The position numbers and the translations under genes are program-made. Under the pieces are notes generated by a model, which saw only the letters and a list, made by a program, of their open reading frames with translations, made no database searches and was not told where the DNA came from. 64,000 nt of DNA from Glebionis coronaria (lineage: Eukaryota; Streptophyta; Magnoliopsida; Asterales; Asteraceae). Below, piece after piece: positions 40,744 to 53,277 of this stretch (position 1 is its first letter; every line of letters starts with the position of its first letter). The stretch spans positions 365,446,639 through 365,510,638 of the forward strand of contig CM046879.1 in the NCBI GenBank assembly GCA_025667525.1, in the 5' to 3' direction.

Positions 40744-42506
40744 ATGCAAGAGGAAACCAATAGGAAATTAACCCATATGGAAACTCAGTTTTTGTATACC
40801 CAACGACCTCAAGGTGCATTGCCCTCAAACAAACAAACTAACCCTAGAGCCAATGTTAATGCCATCACTACAAGGAGTGGGAAAACTATAGTGGGACCTT
40901 CCATCTCTCTGCCAATAAAGGAGAGACAAGGCCCGGAGGTAATCATGAGTTCTACTCCCCTTTCGATGACTCCTCCCACTGCCCCTCTTTGTGACATACC
41001 ACCTTTGACTAGCCCTTTACTTTCTGAGACTACACCTGATACTGCACATGAGGTTGTGCCTAAGCAGAGTCCTCCAAAACCCTCTCCTCAAACATCTACC
41101 CAAAAACCCACTTTACCATACCCTTCAAGGTTGAGGAAGGAGAAATTAAAAAATAAAGATGATATTGAAGTGTTTAATTTTTTGGGAATGTTTAAACAAC
41201 TAAATATTAATATCTCTTTTTCTAAGGCTCTTGCTCACATGCCTAAGTTTGCTTGAATGTTTAGGGACCTTTTGTCAAACAAAGACAAAGTAATTGATGT
41301 TCCTAACACCTCTTTTAATGAAAATTTCTTTGTAGTCCTTTTAAAGACATTGCCCATAAATCTTGGTGCCCCTCAGAGATTCTTAATACCTTGTAACTTT
41401 CTTGGGGTGGAAAACTATATGGTCTTAGCAGACATGGGAGCCAATATTAACTTAATAACTTCATATGTATGGAAAATATTATCTCTTCCTGAGCTTACCC
41501 CCACTAAGATGACATTGGAGTTAGCTAACCGCACGGTTGCTTACCCAGTGGGGATAACCAAGGATGTGTTTGTTGGGGTTGACAAGTTCACATTCCTTGT
41601 AGATTTTATTGTTGTGGACTATGATATGGACCCTATGGTACCTTTGATTGTTGGGAGACCATTATTAAGAACTGGGAGAACTCTAATAGATGTGGCTGAG
41701 GGAGAGCTTATTATGCGAGTAGGAGAGGATAAAGTTGTGTTTAATATGGGAAAGATATCTAAGAAATCTAATAAGAATAAGACGATGAATAACATTAATG
41801 TTCTTGATGAAGTTTGTAATAATATTTTCATGAAGCTTGCAAGAGTAGGAACTATGATCTTCCACATTTTGAGACTATAGCTTCCATTTCTTCCTCATTC
41901 ACTAGTTTTGAAACTAAAGAGTTTAACTTTGATGATTTTATGATACACTCAAATCCTTTTTTTGAATCTTCAAATAATTATCAACTTTTTAAAGAAAATG
42001 AGGAAGATAATGATGATCCTAGTGATGATTCTTCTTTGAGTGATTATTCCACTTTGGATTTTGAGGATCTAACTTTTGTGCCTAAGGCTCATATCATCTC
42101 TACGAGTGATCCTCCCATTATTAAGACTCATATTGACTCTTATTGTCATACCTATCCGTCATTGGATTTGGTAATTCTTGAGGAGGATCCTCTACCTTTA
42201 GAGATTGATACTACTTTAGAGGATATTACTTTTGATTAGTATTTAGACAGGTTTCTAAATACCTACTTTCCTCATGAGGATGAGTTTTCTTATGACTCTG
42301 ATGATTCATTTATCTCTTCATTGAGTTTGGACGAGGATGACTTCCCTACTCTGGACTTAGATGATGACTTATACCCTCATTTCGACCTTAATGAACAATT
42401 TTCAAAAGGAAAAGAAAAAGAAGACACGAAGGTTCATACTACTTGTGTTTTAACACCTCTTTTTCATCCTTCGGTGTCAAGTGATGTGGATTTTTATAAG
42501 GGATAA
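40744..42506 (+). pseudogene. pol: Protease and acidic linker of gag-pol (element F)
   Basis: Linker with ITTRSGKT (about 40861), then the basic YPSRLRKEKLK block, a TGA at 41254, and the protease: VLADMGANINL with Asp-Met-Gly-Ala in place of the usual D-L-G-A, then VPLIVGRPLLRTGRTLID (about 41640). A frameshift near 41850 leads to a strongly acidic Asp/Glu/Ser-rich linker (41940-42500) with one TAG at 42237. The usual RT start is not reached before 42625. Confidence 0.75.
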
Positions 42507-43712
42507 TCTTATAAGGGAAACACTAGTTATTTTCCCCTAAAGGAAAACATTGTTGATCTTGGTATAAACATTTTTGGAAATTTTGGATCATTACCTTATC
42601 ACATACCATTCATATTCATTGTGACTGTCACACCCCCACCATGGCGGAATATGGGGCGCGACACACGGATATCATCACAAGATGGCGTGTCTATAGAGAA
42701 AAATAATGAAGTATAAATGTCATAAAAAGGTGACACAGATGTCATGACAATATCTTAAACAATGTAGGCGTCTAGATAAGTAGGTGTCCGTCCTACCTCA
42801 TACCCAAGACAAACAAATAACACAAACAAAACAACATATAGGTATCCAAGTATCACTTATTCAAAAGACAAATAAAAACTAAGAAGGAACGGGGATCTCC
42901 TTCTATATGCAATCCTATGCTTCCAAATCTACTCACTCCTATTCGCATGCTTAAGCACAAACTTACTTGAAAGAGACCTTAAAACACGTAAATAATAATG
43001 TTGGTGAGAGTCATAAGTTTAGACTCCAACGCTAAAACATATTACATTAGCTGTGAATAAACATCATTTAAAATCAGACAAACATTTGGACATTGTGATA
43101 CTAACATGCATTAACTATTGAATCCAACATAGGCTCTAAGCTTTTCCTATCTTCCTTCCATGGTATATTAGGCGCCCATACACCTAATAGTCAAACCACA
43201 AGACCCTACCTTGTCACCCTTGATATCAATTCATACTTAAATAAATTAAGTACATCACATAGCAGTTAAGTTCATAAGTAAAACACATAATCTCCAAATC
43301 AACACACTTAAAAAATTAACAACAAATCATTTATAAAAACAAGTAAGTTTCTCTTCCATTCCATCTGGTAGTAAATCATTTAAAGATACGAGACTATGAA
43401 ACTCACCCCTGATTGAGCTTCTCTAAATATCCGCGCACTATCAAAAAGCTATACACACAAACACATACAATCAAGAGATAAACCACATACTAAATGCTCA
43501 TCAATCTATAATGGATGTCTAATCCCTCTCCCACATTTTAATCTCATTTATATGCTCTAAGAATCCCATTACACATCTCTAATAAGCCCTTAACTCAGTT
43601 AAGTTCATAACTTATCCCATTAATATTTTACCTAAAACAGTCTCATTTTTTATACCCCAAATAATGAGCCAAACCCCTACCTAACCAAACCCATACTTTC
43701 TGTTAAGGCAAC

Positions 43713-43717
43713 CTTAT
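43713..43717. repeat. Target-site duplication of G, left copy (cttat)
   Basis: Exact match to 46814-46818. Confidence 0.92.
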
Positions 43718-44023
43718 TGTTGGGTCAAAAAGTTGATTTGCCAGAAACTCAAAAACGAAGAAAACATGAAGATATTGTCTAAGCGTTGTCAAGAGCAATT
43801 TAGGCGTTGACAAGAACAAACTAAGCGTTGTTGGCTCAAGAGTTGTCATGTACAATTTAAGCATTGTTACATGCAATCCAAGAGTTGATAAAATCGTAGA
43901 CAAGAATCTTATGGAAGCTTCTATTTAGATAAACATGCAAGATATATTCTGCATAAGTTTATTTAAATAGAAGATTTACTTGTTTATTTTTTATTATCTC
44001 TTGTAAAACCCTAATCCTTACAC

Positions 44024-44032
44024 TATAAAAGG
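44024..44032 (+). promoter_or_regulatory. TATA box of LTR G
   Basis: cactataaaagg; TATAAAAGG. The 3' LTR copy has mutated to ctataatagg. Confidence 0.6.
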
Positions 44033-44092
44033 AACCAAGGGTTATTAGGTTTTTCATCAATTCATTCACAATGTAAACCTAAAGCGTGTGTG

Positions 44093-44128
44093 CACTAGAC
44101 GTGGGATTCAATGTATACACGTCTAGTG
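44093..44128 (+). other. Perfect 11-bp inverted repeat in LTR G
   Basis: Arms cactagacgtg and cacgtctagtg with a 14-nt loop, about 70 nt downstream of the TATA box, so it would be a hairpin near the RNA 5' end. In the 3' LTR one arm has a single change. Confidence 0.75.
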
Positions 44129-44296
44129 GATGTTTGTTATTAATATAATGAACATCCCTTTTGTTTTAATTCATGTTATTCGTGCCTAAACACCTTGTTA
44201 ATGTGTCGTGTTCTAATTCCGCTTTGATTGTATAAGCATATGAACATGGTGCATTCCTAGTTGCTTCAAAGATCCGGAAACCAAGGTTTCCACAAT

Positions 44297-44309
44297 TGGT
44301 ATCAGAGAC
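44297..44309 (+). other. Primer-binding site, element G
   Basis: TGGTATCAGAGAC, two bases after the LTR; initiator tRNA-Met type. Confidence 0.85.
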
Positions 44310-46225
44310 TCGTGGCTCATGATGCTAGGACCAACAAGGTCTTCGTGTATGGTAAAAAGAAGAAAAATCCGTCTAGGGTTTTTCTGGACGTTTTTGTGTG
44401 TGCAGCAGTATTCAGAAGGTCATAACTTTTGATTGAACCGTTGGATCGTCACGAAATTTTATATGTGTGTTCTACATACATATATCTAAACATCCACCGA
44501 AGGGATTGTCGAGTTTTATCCCCAATCAAAAGTTATTAAGCGTCAAAGTGGGCTGTAGTGATGATTTTCAGATTTCTTGTTTACATAAAAACATGTTTTA
44601 GGGTTTGTCTACAAACCCTAGATCAATTCAAAACAGAAAAGTTTGGATGATTGTTGCTGTTTTTGATCAAAGTTTGGATCGTTTAAAGGTTTGATAGCAG
44701 CAATTTAGTAATGAATTAGGGTTTAATATGAAGCCCTAGAACTGCAGCGAGTTGTCATCATGGTTGATTGCTAGGGTTGAATGCAGAATCCTAGATTGAT
44801 GTTGAGGCTGTTATGATTTGAATAAAGCAGCTTTAATATGGAGTTTATGTATGGAAGCAAAAGTCACGAGGTATGAATCTGTGAGTAAATTTTATTGTAC
44901 GCAAGACATGTTATGACAGTAGTTTGGTTGCTGTATGATGTGGTGTGGCGTGTACATATTCATCACGTGAATCAAGGTAATCAAGTTTGGTTGCTGTTCG
45001 AATCAAGGTATGGATATTCATCATGTGAATCAAGGAATCAAGTTTTGGTATATAAATCTTTGATTTATAGTAATTATTCAGTAAAAACATGTGCTCGTAA
45101 CTTTTGGATATCACTGCTGGGTAAGTTGCGTTTATTTAGGAACTATGATTGCTCTTATCATATCTCCTATATTATAGCTAATACAGCTGTGATTATAAGT
45201 TCCCTATTATCTGACGTTGACAAAATATGCATGAACGCTGACAAAATATGCATGAACGCTGACAAAATATGCATGACGTTGACAAAATATGCATGAGACG
45301 TTGACAAAAAGTCAGTATTGTCCGATATATAGCTACTGAACGCTGACAAGTGTTGTCCATTATTAGACAACATGGACTGATTATATGTTGGACAAAGAGG
45401 GATCTTGGATGACAAAAGAATATCTGCTGTTGAGAAAATAGGTACGTTTTGAGCACACAAAAAGGAGGAATTTACACACGAAGGTACATGGAATCTCCGT
45501 TCTTATTTAGAATATCAAGTTGATATTTATGGCTCGGATTATTTTTAAAGGGATTAATGATTTTAATGCGAGTTAGCAACTATTCATGGAATTTGATGGA
45601 TATTTAAACTATGTAATCGGGATAGCCTTGCGAAAGAGTTATCCGATGTAACGCTTTTACATATGGTATGAAGATGTTATTTCATTCAAATTCGTCATGA
45701 AGAGGTGTTGGCTTAAGGGGAAGAATTCTTATGGTAAGTTTCATGATTAAAGAAGATTTTCGCGAGTTTGTGTTTTATCATATTGTTAAGTTGTGATCGT
45801 CAGCCATTGACTTAACAATAACTTGTTCGTGCTTTACATGGGTGGTGACGAAGACTTGTCATAATACTTGAAGGAGTTACATTATCGTGCTCAGTGTCTC
45901 ACAAAGGATGAGAATATTGACAAGGGATTGAGGTCTGCTTATACTTTACGTTTTCACATAAGTTCTTCATCACATGGAGATTGCAAGACATGGAACACAA
46001 GGTTGGGTTATTCTACTTCTACATCAAGAATACTTTATTTATTTTTCTTCAAGATCATTACATAGAGCTACATTTGGAGAATCTTTAAAGATTGCATACA
46101 TTGTTTTACTTCCCTGTTGATGTGACAAAAAGGGGAAGACATACACATGCTACACTTAAGGGGAAGCAAATTGAAGATCATGTACAACTTACAAGAGATA
46201 CACATAGAGTTTTGCCACTATCAAC
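44310..46225 (+). other. Non-coding internal region of element G
   Basis: 1.9 kb without a recognisable gag, protease, integrase or RT motif. Short frames (such as 44895-45296) have no protein-like signature. It holds a tandem repeat (45213-45315) and several ggggaag words (about 45718, 46132, 46159) that resemble the terminal polypurine tract. Confidence 0.7.
45213..45315 (+). repeat. Tandem repeat of about 21 bp, four full units and one partial
   Basis: Units read ga(a)cgctgacaaaatatgcat or gacgttgacaaaatatgcat. The gttgaca core is also present in the element's LTRs. Confidence 0.85.
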
Positions 46226-46236
46226 TAGGGGAAGAT
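46226..46236 (+). other. Polypurine tract of element G
   Basis: taggggaagat directly before the 3' LTR; typical of Ty1/copia. Confidence 0.75.
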
Positions 46237-46813
46237 TGTTGGGTCAAAAAGTTGATGTGGCAGAAACTCAAAAACGAAGAAAACATGAAGATATTGTCTA
46301 AGCGTTGTCAAGAGTAATTTAGGCGTTGACAAGAACAAACTAAGCGTTGTTGGCTCAAGAGTTGTCATGTACAATTTAAGCATTTTCACATGCAATTCAA
46401 GAGTTGATAAAATCGTAGACAAGAAGCTTATGGAAGCTTCTATTTAGATAAACATGCAAGATATATTTTGCATAAGTTTATTTAAATAGAATATTTACTT
46501 GTTTATTTGTTATTATCTCTTGTAAAACCCTAATCCTTACACTATAATAGGAACCAAAGGTTATTAGGTTTTTCATCAATTCATTCACAATGTAAACCTA
46601 AAGCGTGTGTGCACTAGACGTGGGATTCAATGTATACACTTCTAGTGGATGTTTGTTATTAATATTATGAACATCCCTGTTGTTTTAATTCATGTTATTC
46701 GTGCCTAAACACCTTGTTAATGTGTCGTGTTCTAATTCCGCTTTGATTGTATAATCATATGAACATGGTGCATTCCTAGTTGCTTCAAAGATCCGGAAAC
46801 CAAGGTTTCCACA
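46237..46813 (+). repeat. 3' LTR of element G
   Basis: 577 bp, colinear with 43718-44294 with 16 substitutions counted by eye. Confidence 0.92.
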
Positions 46814-46818
46814 CTTAT
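46814..46818. repeat. Target-site duplication of G, right copy (cttat)
   Basis: Exact match to 43713-43717. Confidence 0.92.
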
Positions 46819-46884
46819 GCCCTTACATGTCTTAGCTAATTTTCATAATTGGCCCCAACCTTAAAGCTATTGTTAAGGCCCCAA

Positions 46885-47075
<191 letters not shown>

Positions 47076-48432
47076 TTTTAGCTATCTAGTTTTTGCTGAT
47101 TTTGAAGATATGAAAAGTTTGTTATGATCAGAGGGTCTTTTACTATCCCATTTGATTATCCCTCCACCAGACCTCTTATTTAATATATGAACTAATTCTC
47201 ATGTTCATTTGAAGGTCCAATTTTACTCCTAATTACCCTAATCATCTTAAAATATTAATTGAAAACCGGATGATCCAAAAACTGTTTTGACCTCCGACTG
47301 TTATAACCTGTTTCTGACCCACTTCCAGACCTCCAATTTAGTTCTCGTTTCTTGCATTCAAAAGATAACTCAAATACATTCCAGGGGTATAAGATTAGGT
47401 TAATGAAAGCTTGTAAAACTCTAGATATGATCAAAACAATTGACCAAAAAATCTGTCCAGTTTTTAATGACAAATTTAATATAATTAACCTAATTAATTA
47501 CCCATAACTTTTATAATGACAAACCCTAATTATTTCTAACATGTTTTTCTAATTAAATTCAGATTTAATGATAAACCTAAACCTAGATCCATCATACATT
47601 GATCATAAAAGCATTAAAAATAAATTAATTGAAAAAGAGATTTGAAGGTTTTAGCTTAAAAAAATGGAACAAGAAAAATTAATAAAAAAACCCTAATTCC
47701 TCCATTGTAGTCGACGTTCAATTTTTCTCCAGGGATTTTATAAAGTGTTTTGGTTTATAATAATGCTTTATATAATTAACTTGACAATCCTAGCCCAACC
47801 CAAAGTATAGTTGCCTTTTTTTTCTTTTTTTTCTTTTTCTTTTGTTTCTTGTATCTTCTTAAACCGACCCATATATAGATTTTTTATTGTTTTTTTTCTT
47901 TTTATTACTTATTGATATCTTATTAATAATACCTTAATTTCCCTTAATTTATTTTAGCTCTTAAAACCTCCAAAACCCCAAAACCGTAAAACTAGTCAAA
48001 TTTTACGCGTATACCGTAAAAGACGTAAAATATACAGTTTTATAAAAACTATTGAAATATGAAATAAACTAATTAACTAAGTCCAAAATGACTTAAAACC
48101 ATCCTGTAAATTATTCCCGTGACTAAATACCTCATTCGAGACCTCTAAATGCTAAACCCTAAATCGTAAAAATACGAATTAGTATAATACATATACGTGT
48201 ACGTAAAACACCAAAATATTTCCATTTCATTTCACAGTCACTATAATGTGAGCTCATGATTCATGAAATATCCATTCATCGATTTACTAATGAGTTCCCT
48301 GTACACATTAACGATGTCCACTCCAACCTCATTCACACAAAATAAACACGAAAACACATGTAACACATAGTCACATATAAATACCCTAAAAATACGACTA
48401 AGTGACGAACCTCAAAAACCGCGGTTGTCACA

Positions 48433-48444
48433 TCACCCCCTTCT
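48433..48444 (-). other. Polypurine tract of element H
   Basis: The minus strand reads AGAAGGGGGTGA immediately before the LTR. Confidence 0.7.
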
Positions 48445-48484
48445 AATATAAATCTCGTCCCGAGAATTACTTCTTAGGATCATC

Positions 48485-49212
48485 ATTAGCATATAGCTAA
48501 GGATACTTGCTCCTCATAAATCCTTCTCATTCCCACGTGTACTCTAGTCCATGTTTCAAATTGCATCTAACCTTCACTACGGTATCTTAATTTCCAATGT
48601 CTTAACTTTATGATCCATACCCATTACCGGCTCTTCAATGAAACGAAGACTCATACCTATACTAGTGTCCTCCCACGACACTTGCAACTCAGTTCTTGCT
48701 AAGCATTTCCTCATATTTAACACATGAAATACATCATGGACACTACTCAAACCTTCCAATAATCCTCAACCTATAAGCCACTGGTCCACTTCTTTCGAAT
48801 ATTTCGAACAGGCCAACGATTCTAGGCGCTATCTTCCCTTTCTTCCCAAACCGTATCACTCCTTTCCATGGTGAAACTTCTAGCATAACCCTATCTCCAA
48901 TCTCAAATTTCAACGGCTTATGCCTCTTGTTCGCACAACTCCTTTGTCGGTCCTTCACCATTTTCAATGTCTACTTAAGTACTGCCACCACCTCTTTAAC
49001 TTCCTTATCCACCTCCGGTCCAATACGTTGACTGCTTCTGACTTCATCTAATTGTAACGGTGATCCACCTCATCTCCTATGGATTAACCCCAACAATTTC
49101 TACTACATTTCCTATCACTAGACATAAAAGCTTTTATCCTTTATGGATTTTCCATCATCCGGAAGTCTTCCCAACCTTAATCACATCTAATGGAATATGC
49201 GGGATTGCATAG
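48485..49212 (-). pseudogene. pol: Integrase C-terminus and chromodomain, Tekay type (element H)
   Basis: Better preserved than the same region of D. On the minus strand: a basic helix with KRHKPLKFEIGDRVMLEV, then SPWKGVIRFGKKGKIAP and FEIFERSGPVAYRL (48960-48750), the GPY/F module. After a frameshift, LSSVHDVFHVLNMRKCL (about 48745-48695) and a short chromodomain containing VKVRC and LEYTWE, ending near YPYLA (about 48580-48485). There is at least one frameshift and two stops. The chromodomain places H in the chromoviruses. The upstream integrase core is lost behind element C. Confidence 0.8.
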
Positions 49213-50412
49213 TGATGAGACTGCTTTTAAACATAGTCTCATCGTCCAAAATGGGCTTAAAATGCATAAAATATCATAAAATGTGCCAAATACATGCTTG
49301 TGTTTGTTCAATGTGTATTTTAGGTACGGATATTGAGAAAATGGCAAAAGATCACAAGAAACAAGCAAAAACGAACACGGGAAACGAAGCCACACAATGA
49401 ACCGGGCCCTAGAGTTGATTTTCCAAGAAAAACCCTTGAAGAATTGAAGATTGTGCAAGAAGGGTCCTCCATTATTTAAGAATTGACACTTTAAACCCTT
49501 ATATATTCATAATTACAAGTTTGGTCCTTAAAGTTTGTCAAAATTACAAAAAGGACCCTCAACTTTGAAGAATTGGTAAGAATGGTCCCTCTTATTTGAA
49601 GACTTGTCACTTTTAGTTCTCCACAAAGTCAACAATACAAGTCAAGACCTTGAAGATTGAAGATATTACAAGAATCACCCTTCAAATATCATTAAATGGC
49701 AAGAAATACCCTTGAAAATACTTTGCAAAACTTTTTGGGGCAAAAGTATGAAAAACAAAACTTGCTTATAAAGGGAAATTCAGTTTTTCCTTATTAAAAC
49801 TGAAATGTAAAGAGAAAGAAAGAAGAGGGGTGATAATTGCCAAGACAAGAAAGAAACCTAGACTAGTGACACCATGAAACGTGCCCCACTATCTCCATCC
49901 AGCCAATCACACTTCACCAATTAGCCACATCACCAATCCACTTAACCGGTTTTTAACTAATTTTATTAATTAGTTTAAAAAACGCGGTTAACACTTATTC
50001 AAAAACAAAACTGGATTAAACTAAAACTATTCATCACATGAACACAATTAGGGGTTTGCTAATTACTTGCAATTAAGCCTTAATAACATCCAGTTTTATG
50101 ATTAAGTGGGTAATGATCAAAACCTAAGCCATAAACCTGCAACCTCACCACTCATATGTTCACATGAAACCTCCCTTGCACATGTTTTTTTGGGGAGAAT
50201 GCAAATCCATGAAGATAATCAACCATCAACAATATAGCTTCATTTCTAAGCTCATTGGGAGCCCTTTGATTAATTCTCACCAGCTAGCAACTCAACAAAA
50301 TGCCAAGAAAACTTCACATGATCAAGCAATTTTCAAACTTCCAAGGGCATTACTGGAAGTTCACCACTAGGGTTTCACTTTGTTTTTCAGCTTTGTAGGA
50401 CTTGTAACCCTC

Positions 50413-50420
50413 TATATAAA
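50413..50420 (+). promoter_or_regulatory. TATA box of LTR C
   Basis: ccctctatataaaggg; TATATAAA, 1.2 kb into the LTR. Confidence 0.6.
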
Positions 50421-51692
50421 GGGTTTAGATTACAACATTGTAGTTTGCTCTTGGTTTTTCTTTTGGTCAAGAATCTGTAAATCCTTTGTTCAAGTAATGA
50501 AAAAGTGTTTGATATCTTTGACGAATTGCAAGTGCCATTCTCATTTACTTATTTTTATTGGTTCTAGTTTGTGATTGTGAAGTTTCAAAACTTGTTTTTT
50601 AAGATTGTGCAAGAAATTGCAAGATTTTCCAAAACTTGATTTTTTCTAAGTTCTTCGGTTCAAACTTTTGAAATTTTTGGGCTAGGATTGATCAGATCGC
50701 CCTAATAAGAAGATTATCAAGGTGAGGCGAGGTCTTGTTTTGGGGATATTCAAAGAGTGGGTACAAAGCTTGAAAAGATCTTGTTTCATTTTCATTTTTT
50801 CTTTATATAATCTGTTGATTTCTCATCTTGTTGTTCTTAGCAGCTATTGGAAGCTTGTGCCTTGTTTAGCTAGGCACATAAGCTCAAATATTCGTGAGTG
50901 TGGATGTACATTCATGAGGTTTGAACTCTTTTACCCAAAAATATGTCAAGAGAGTGGTTTGAAGTGTTTTGGTAACCTGCTGTTGTTTTGTGTGTTCTTG
51001 ATGCATGAATCTTTTTTATTATGCTTTGTGATGATGCTATGATGCTTGTTTGAGTTTGGTATAACCTGTTACACACAGTTACTTTGTTAAACCTTGGATT
51101 AAAAAGTTTCAGGGGTGTTTGGGTTTACAGATTTAAGCTTTGTATGTGAGTTTGAGTAGGAGTTAAGTGTTTATTAGAGTTGGTATCTGTTTACTAAGTG
51201 ATTGTATGCTTTTATCTGCAAGTTTTGTGCTTTGAACACCAAATCTGAATATTGTGCTATAACTTGCTTGTTTTTGCCTGTTTTGACCTAAAATTTTGGA
51301 AACACTTAGAGTGTATGCATATTTAGGGTTAAAAAGTGTTTAAACAAAGTTTATATAACCTGTTTGAAAGATTAGAGGGTTTGAAATTGGATTTGTGGTC
51401 AAGTATATCAGCAAAGTTCATCTTGTGTTCTTCATTGTTCATCAGTTAAGTCACATAGGTTGAATCTAGGTCTAGTCTTTGAACTAGTGTATGAAACATG
51501 TTTGTTTGTGTTCATTTTAATTTATTTAAGCTTGTGTATGGATTTGGTGAAATTTGGTTGGCTTAATTTTGCTTAATCTGCTTATTACTTTAAATCTACT
51601 TATTTTTCATGTCTGTGCAATGTCTGATGCTGTTTTGAATTAACTATATCAATTGGCTTGGTGAAATTGTGTTTTATTTGTTGATTGTGATT

Positions 51693-51716
51693 CCTTATAA
51701 CCGACTGGTTATAAGG
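51693..51716 (+). other. Perfect 10-bp hairpin in LTR C
   Basis: ccttataacc, loop gact, ggttataagg. Found in the transcribed part of the LTR. Confidence 0.75.
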
Positions 51717-51852
51717 GTGCCTTGTTTGTTCATCAATTCCAACAAAAGTCCACAAAAGACAAAAAGTCAATTAAGTCAAGCAGTGGAAACTTTTCCCACT
51801 GGTGGACACCCAAAACTAGCCATTGTTAGTGCAATTTTTCAAACAGCTTATC

Positions 51853-52330
51853 AATAAGCTATAATAGCTTATTTAAACCAGCAACAACTTTGTTTTTATA
51901 ATCAATTTTCCTTAATTGACCCATTTGACTATTCTGGAGCATTTGAGACTTTGACTTTTAGGTTTGATTAGAAAACCAACTTAGTTGACTTTTACATAAG
52001 TGCTTATTTGGTTTTTACAGCTTATTCATTGTTCTTTTTGGAAATATTTGTTATTATTAAGCTTAGTTAAGTTATTTGAAACATTTTTCAACAAGAATCA
52101 GCTCATGAAACTACCTAGAACTCGAAAACGACTATTTCGTCGTTTTGTGTAGAGAGCTTTTGCTTATTTCAGGCTTATTTCTTGGGCTTATTCAAAATAT
52201 CTTTTTACAAAAGGCTTATTGAGGTCAAGAGAAGGAAGTGTGTGAAATTACAGCTTATGGCATTGGCTTATAGCTTAATGGGCCAAAAAGCCCATTAAGA
52301 ATAAGCTGTTTTGAAATAAGCTGTGATAAG
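51853..52330 (+). repeat. GCTTATT/AATAAGC motif array in LTR C
   Basis: Exact gcttatt begins at 51867, 52020, 52162, 52173, 52186 and 52214, with aataagc at 51853 and two more near 52287 and 52315, plus variants (gcttatc, gcttata, gcttatg). Spacing is irregular. Confidence 0.7.
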
Positions 52331-53259
52331 CTCATTTTCAGCTTTTGGGTCTTTGAATCGATGTGTTTAAAATTGAATTTAAGCTTAACTGGAAGTTTCG
52401 GGCCATTTTTGTGAACATTTTTCTTATTGGGCCAATTTGAGCCCATTAAGAGGTTTGTTTACTATTTGGCCCATTTGGAGGCCCATTAGGGGTAATGTGG
52501 TCATTTCAAGTCCATTTTCTGTTTATTTAAGTTAAACTAAACTAGTTTGCAAGTTTTTAGAAATTTTTATAAATTTTGAATTTTTATTATTATTTTATTA
52601 TTAAAATTATTTTCAAATAATTTTGCAACTTTTTCATTTTTCCTAGGTTAAAAACATTAAGTTAGGATTTTTAAATCTTTTAGATTAATTTTCTTGTCAT
52701 TTAATTAAATTTTAGGATTATTTTAATATTTTTTAGTTTTTAAACATTTTTAAATAGTTTTAATTAATTTTAAATTTTCCAAAAATAGTTTTTAGTTTAA
52801 TTAAGTTATTTTAGAGGTTTACAAATTGAGAAATCTCATTTTGGGCTTTTTGTTAATTAAATTGATTTTTTGGGCTTTAATTAGCATTAAAAATTATTAT
52901 TTAATTAAATAAAAGGTTTGAGTGATTTTTTATATTTTTTAAACTCTAATTACATTTTTAGGATTTATTGCAATTTTCTAGGAATTTTTAGGGTAATTTT
53001 TAAATTTCGTCATATTTTACGGTTTTACGTGTACGACTTTCGTCTTAGTGTAATTTTTATCGTAACCGTCTTCCTTTTCTCTTTTCTTTCTTCATAATCA
53101 TAATCACAAATATTAATCATCTCTTTACCCAACACACTAGCCTCCTTGAGAGCGAACTCACTCACTGGGTCATTTGTGCACGGTTTTCCTAAACCGTCGT
53201 ACTTACCCTCATTTACACTTTGTTTTCCTAAACAAGGTTGTATACTACACTTATCATTT

Positions 53260-53277
53260 TGGCGCCGCTGCCGGAGA
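53260..53277 (+). other. Primer-binding site, element C
   Basis: TGGCGCCGCTGCCGGAGA, three bases after the LTR; one base different from B. Confidence 0.88.

Larger units (their letters stand above)
39131..42625 (+). mobile_element. Element F: 5'-truncated Athila-type fragment
   Basis: It starts inside the Athila leader (tataaggcg...ggctcttatgtgct, homologous to 17584-17640 of B) directly after a run of 9 G at 39143-39151, with no LTR or primer site. Gag and protease follow, then an acidic linker. Element H cuts it at 42625; RT and beyond, if present, lie right of the window. The last 119 bp (42507-42625) hold no recognisable coding sequence. Confidence 0.75.
43718..44294 (+). repeat. 5' LTR of element G
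   Basis: 577 bp, TGTTGGG...TTTCCACA. It contains repeated gcgttgtcaag/gcgttgacaag words (43790-43890), a TATA box (44024) and an 11-bp inverted repeat (44093-44128). Confidence 0.92.
43718..46813 (+). mobile_element. Element G: complete non-coding LTR retrotransposon, copia-like
   Basis: 3096 bp with two 577-bp LTRs (16 substitutions, no indels, about 2.8%), an initiator tRNA-Met primer site, a polypurine tract and a perfect cttat duplication. The LTR style (TGTTGG...CCACA) and the ggggaagat tract before it look like Ty1/copia. There is no gag or pol remnant, so it must have been mobilised by proteins of another element. Confidence 0.9.
49213..53256 (+). repeat. 5' LTR of element C
   Basis: 4044 bp, starting tgatgagactgc like B but strongly diverged after the first 250 bp. 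It has a TATA box at 50413, a perfect hairpin (51693-51716), a GCTTATT/AATAAGC array (51853-52330), and ttttacgg plus tttacgtgtacg near the 3' end (53010-53040). It ends acacttatca. Confidence 0.85.
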
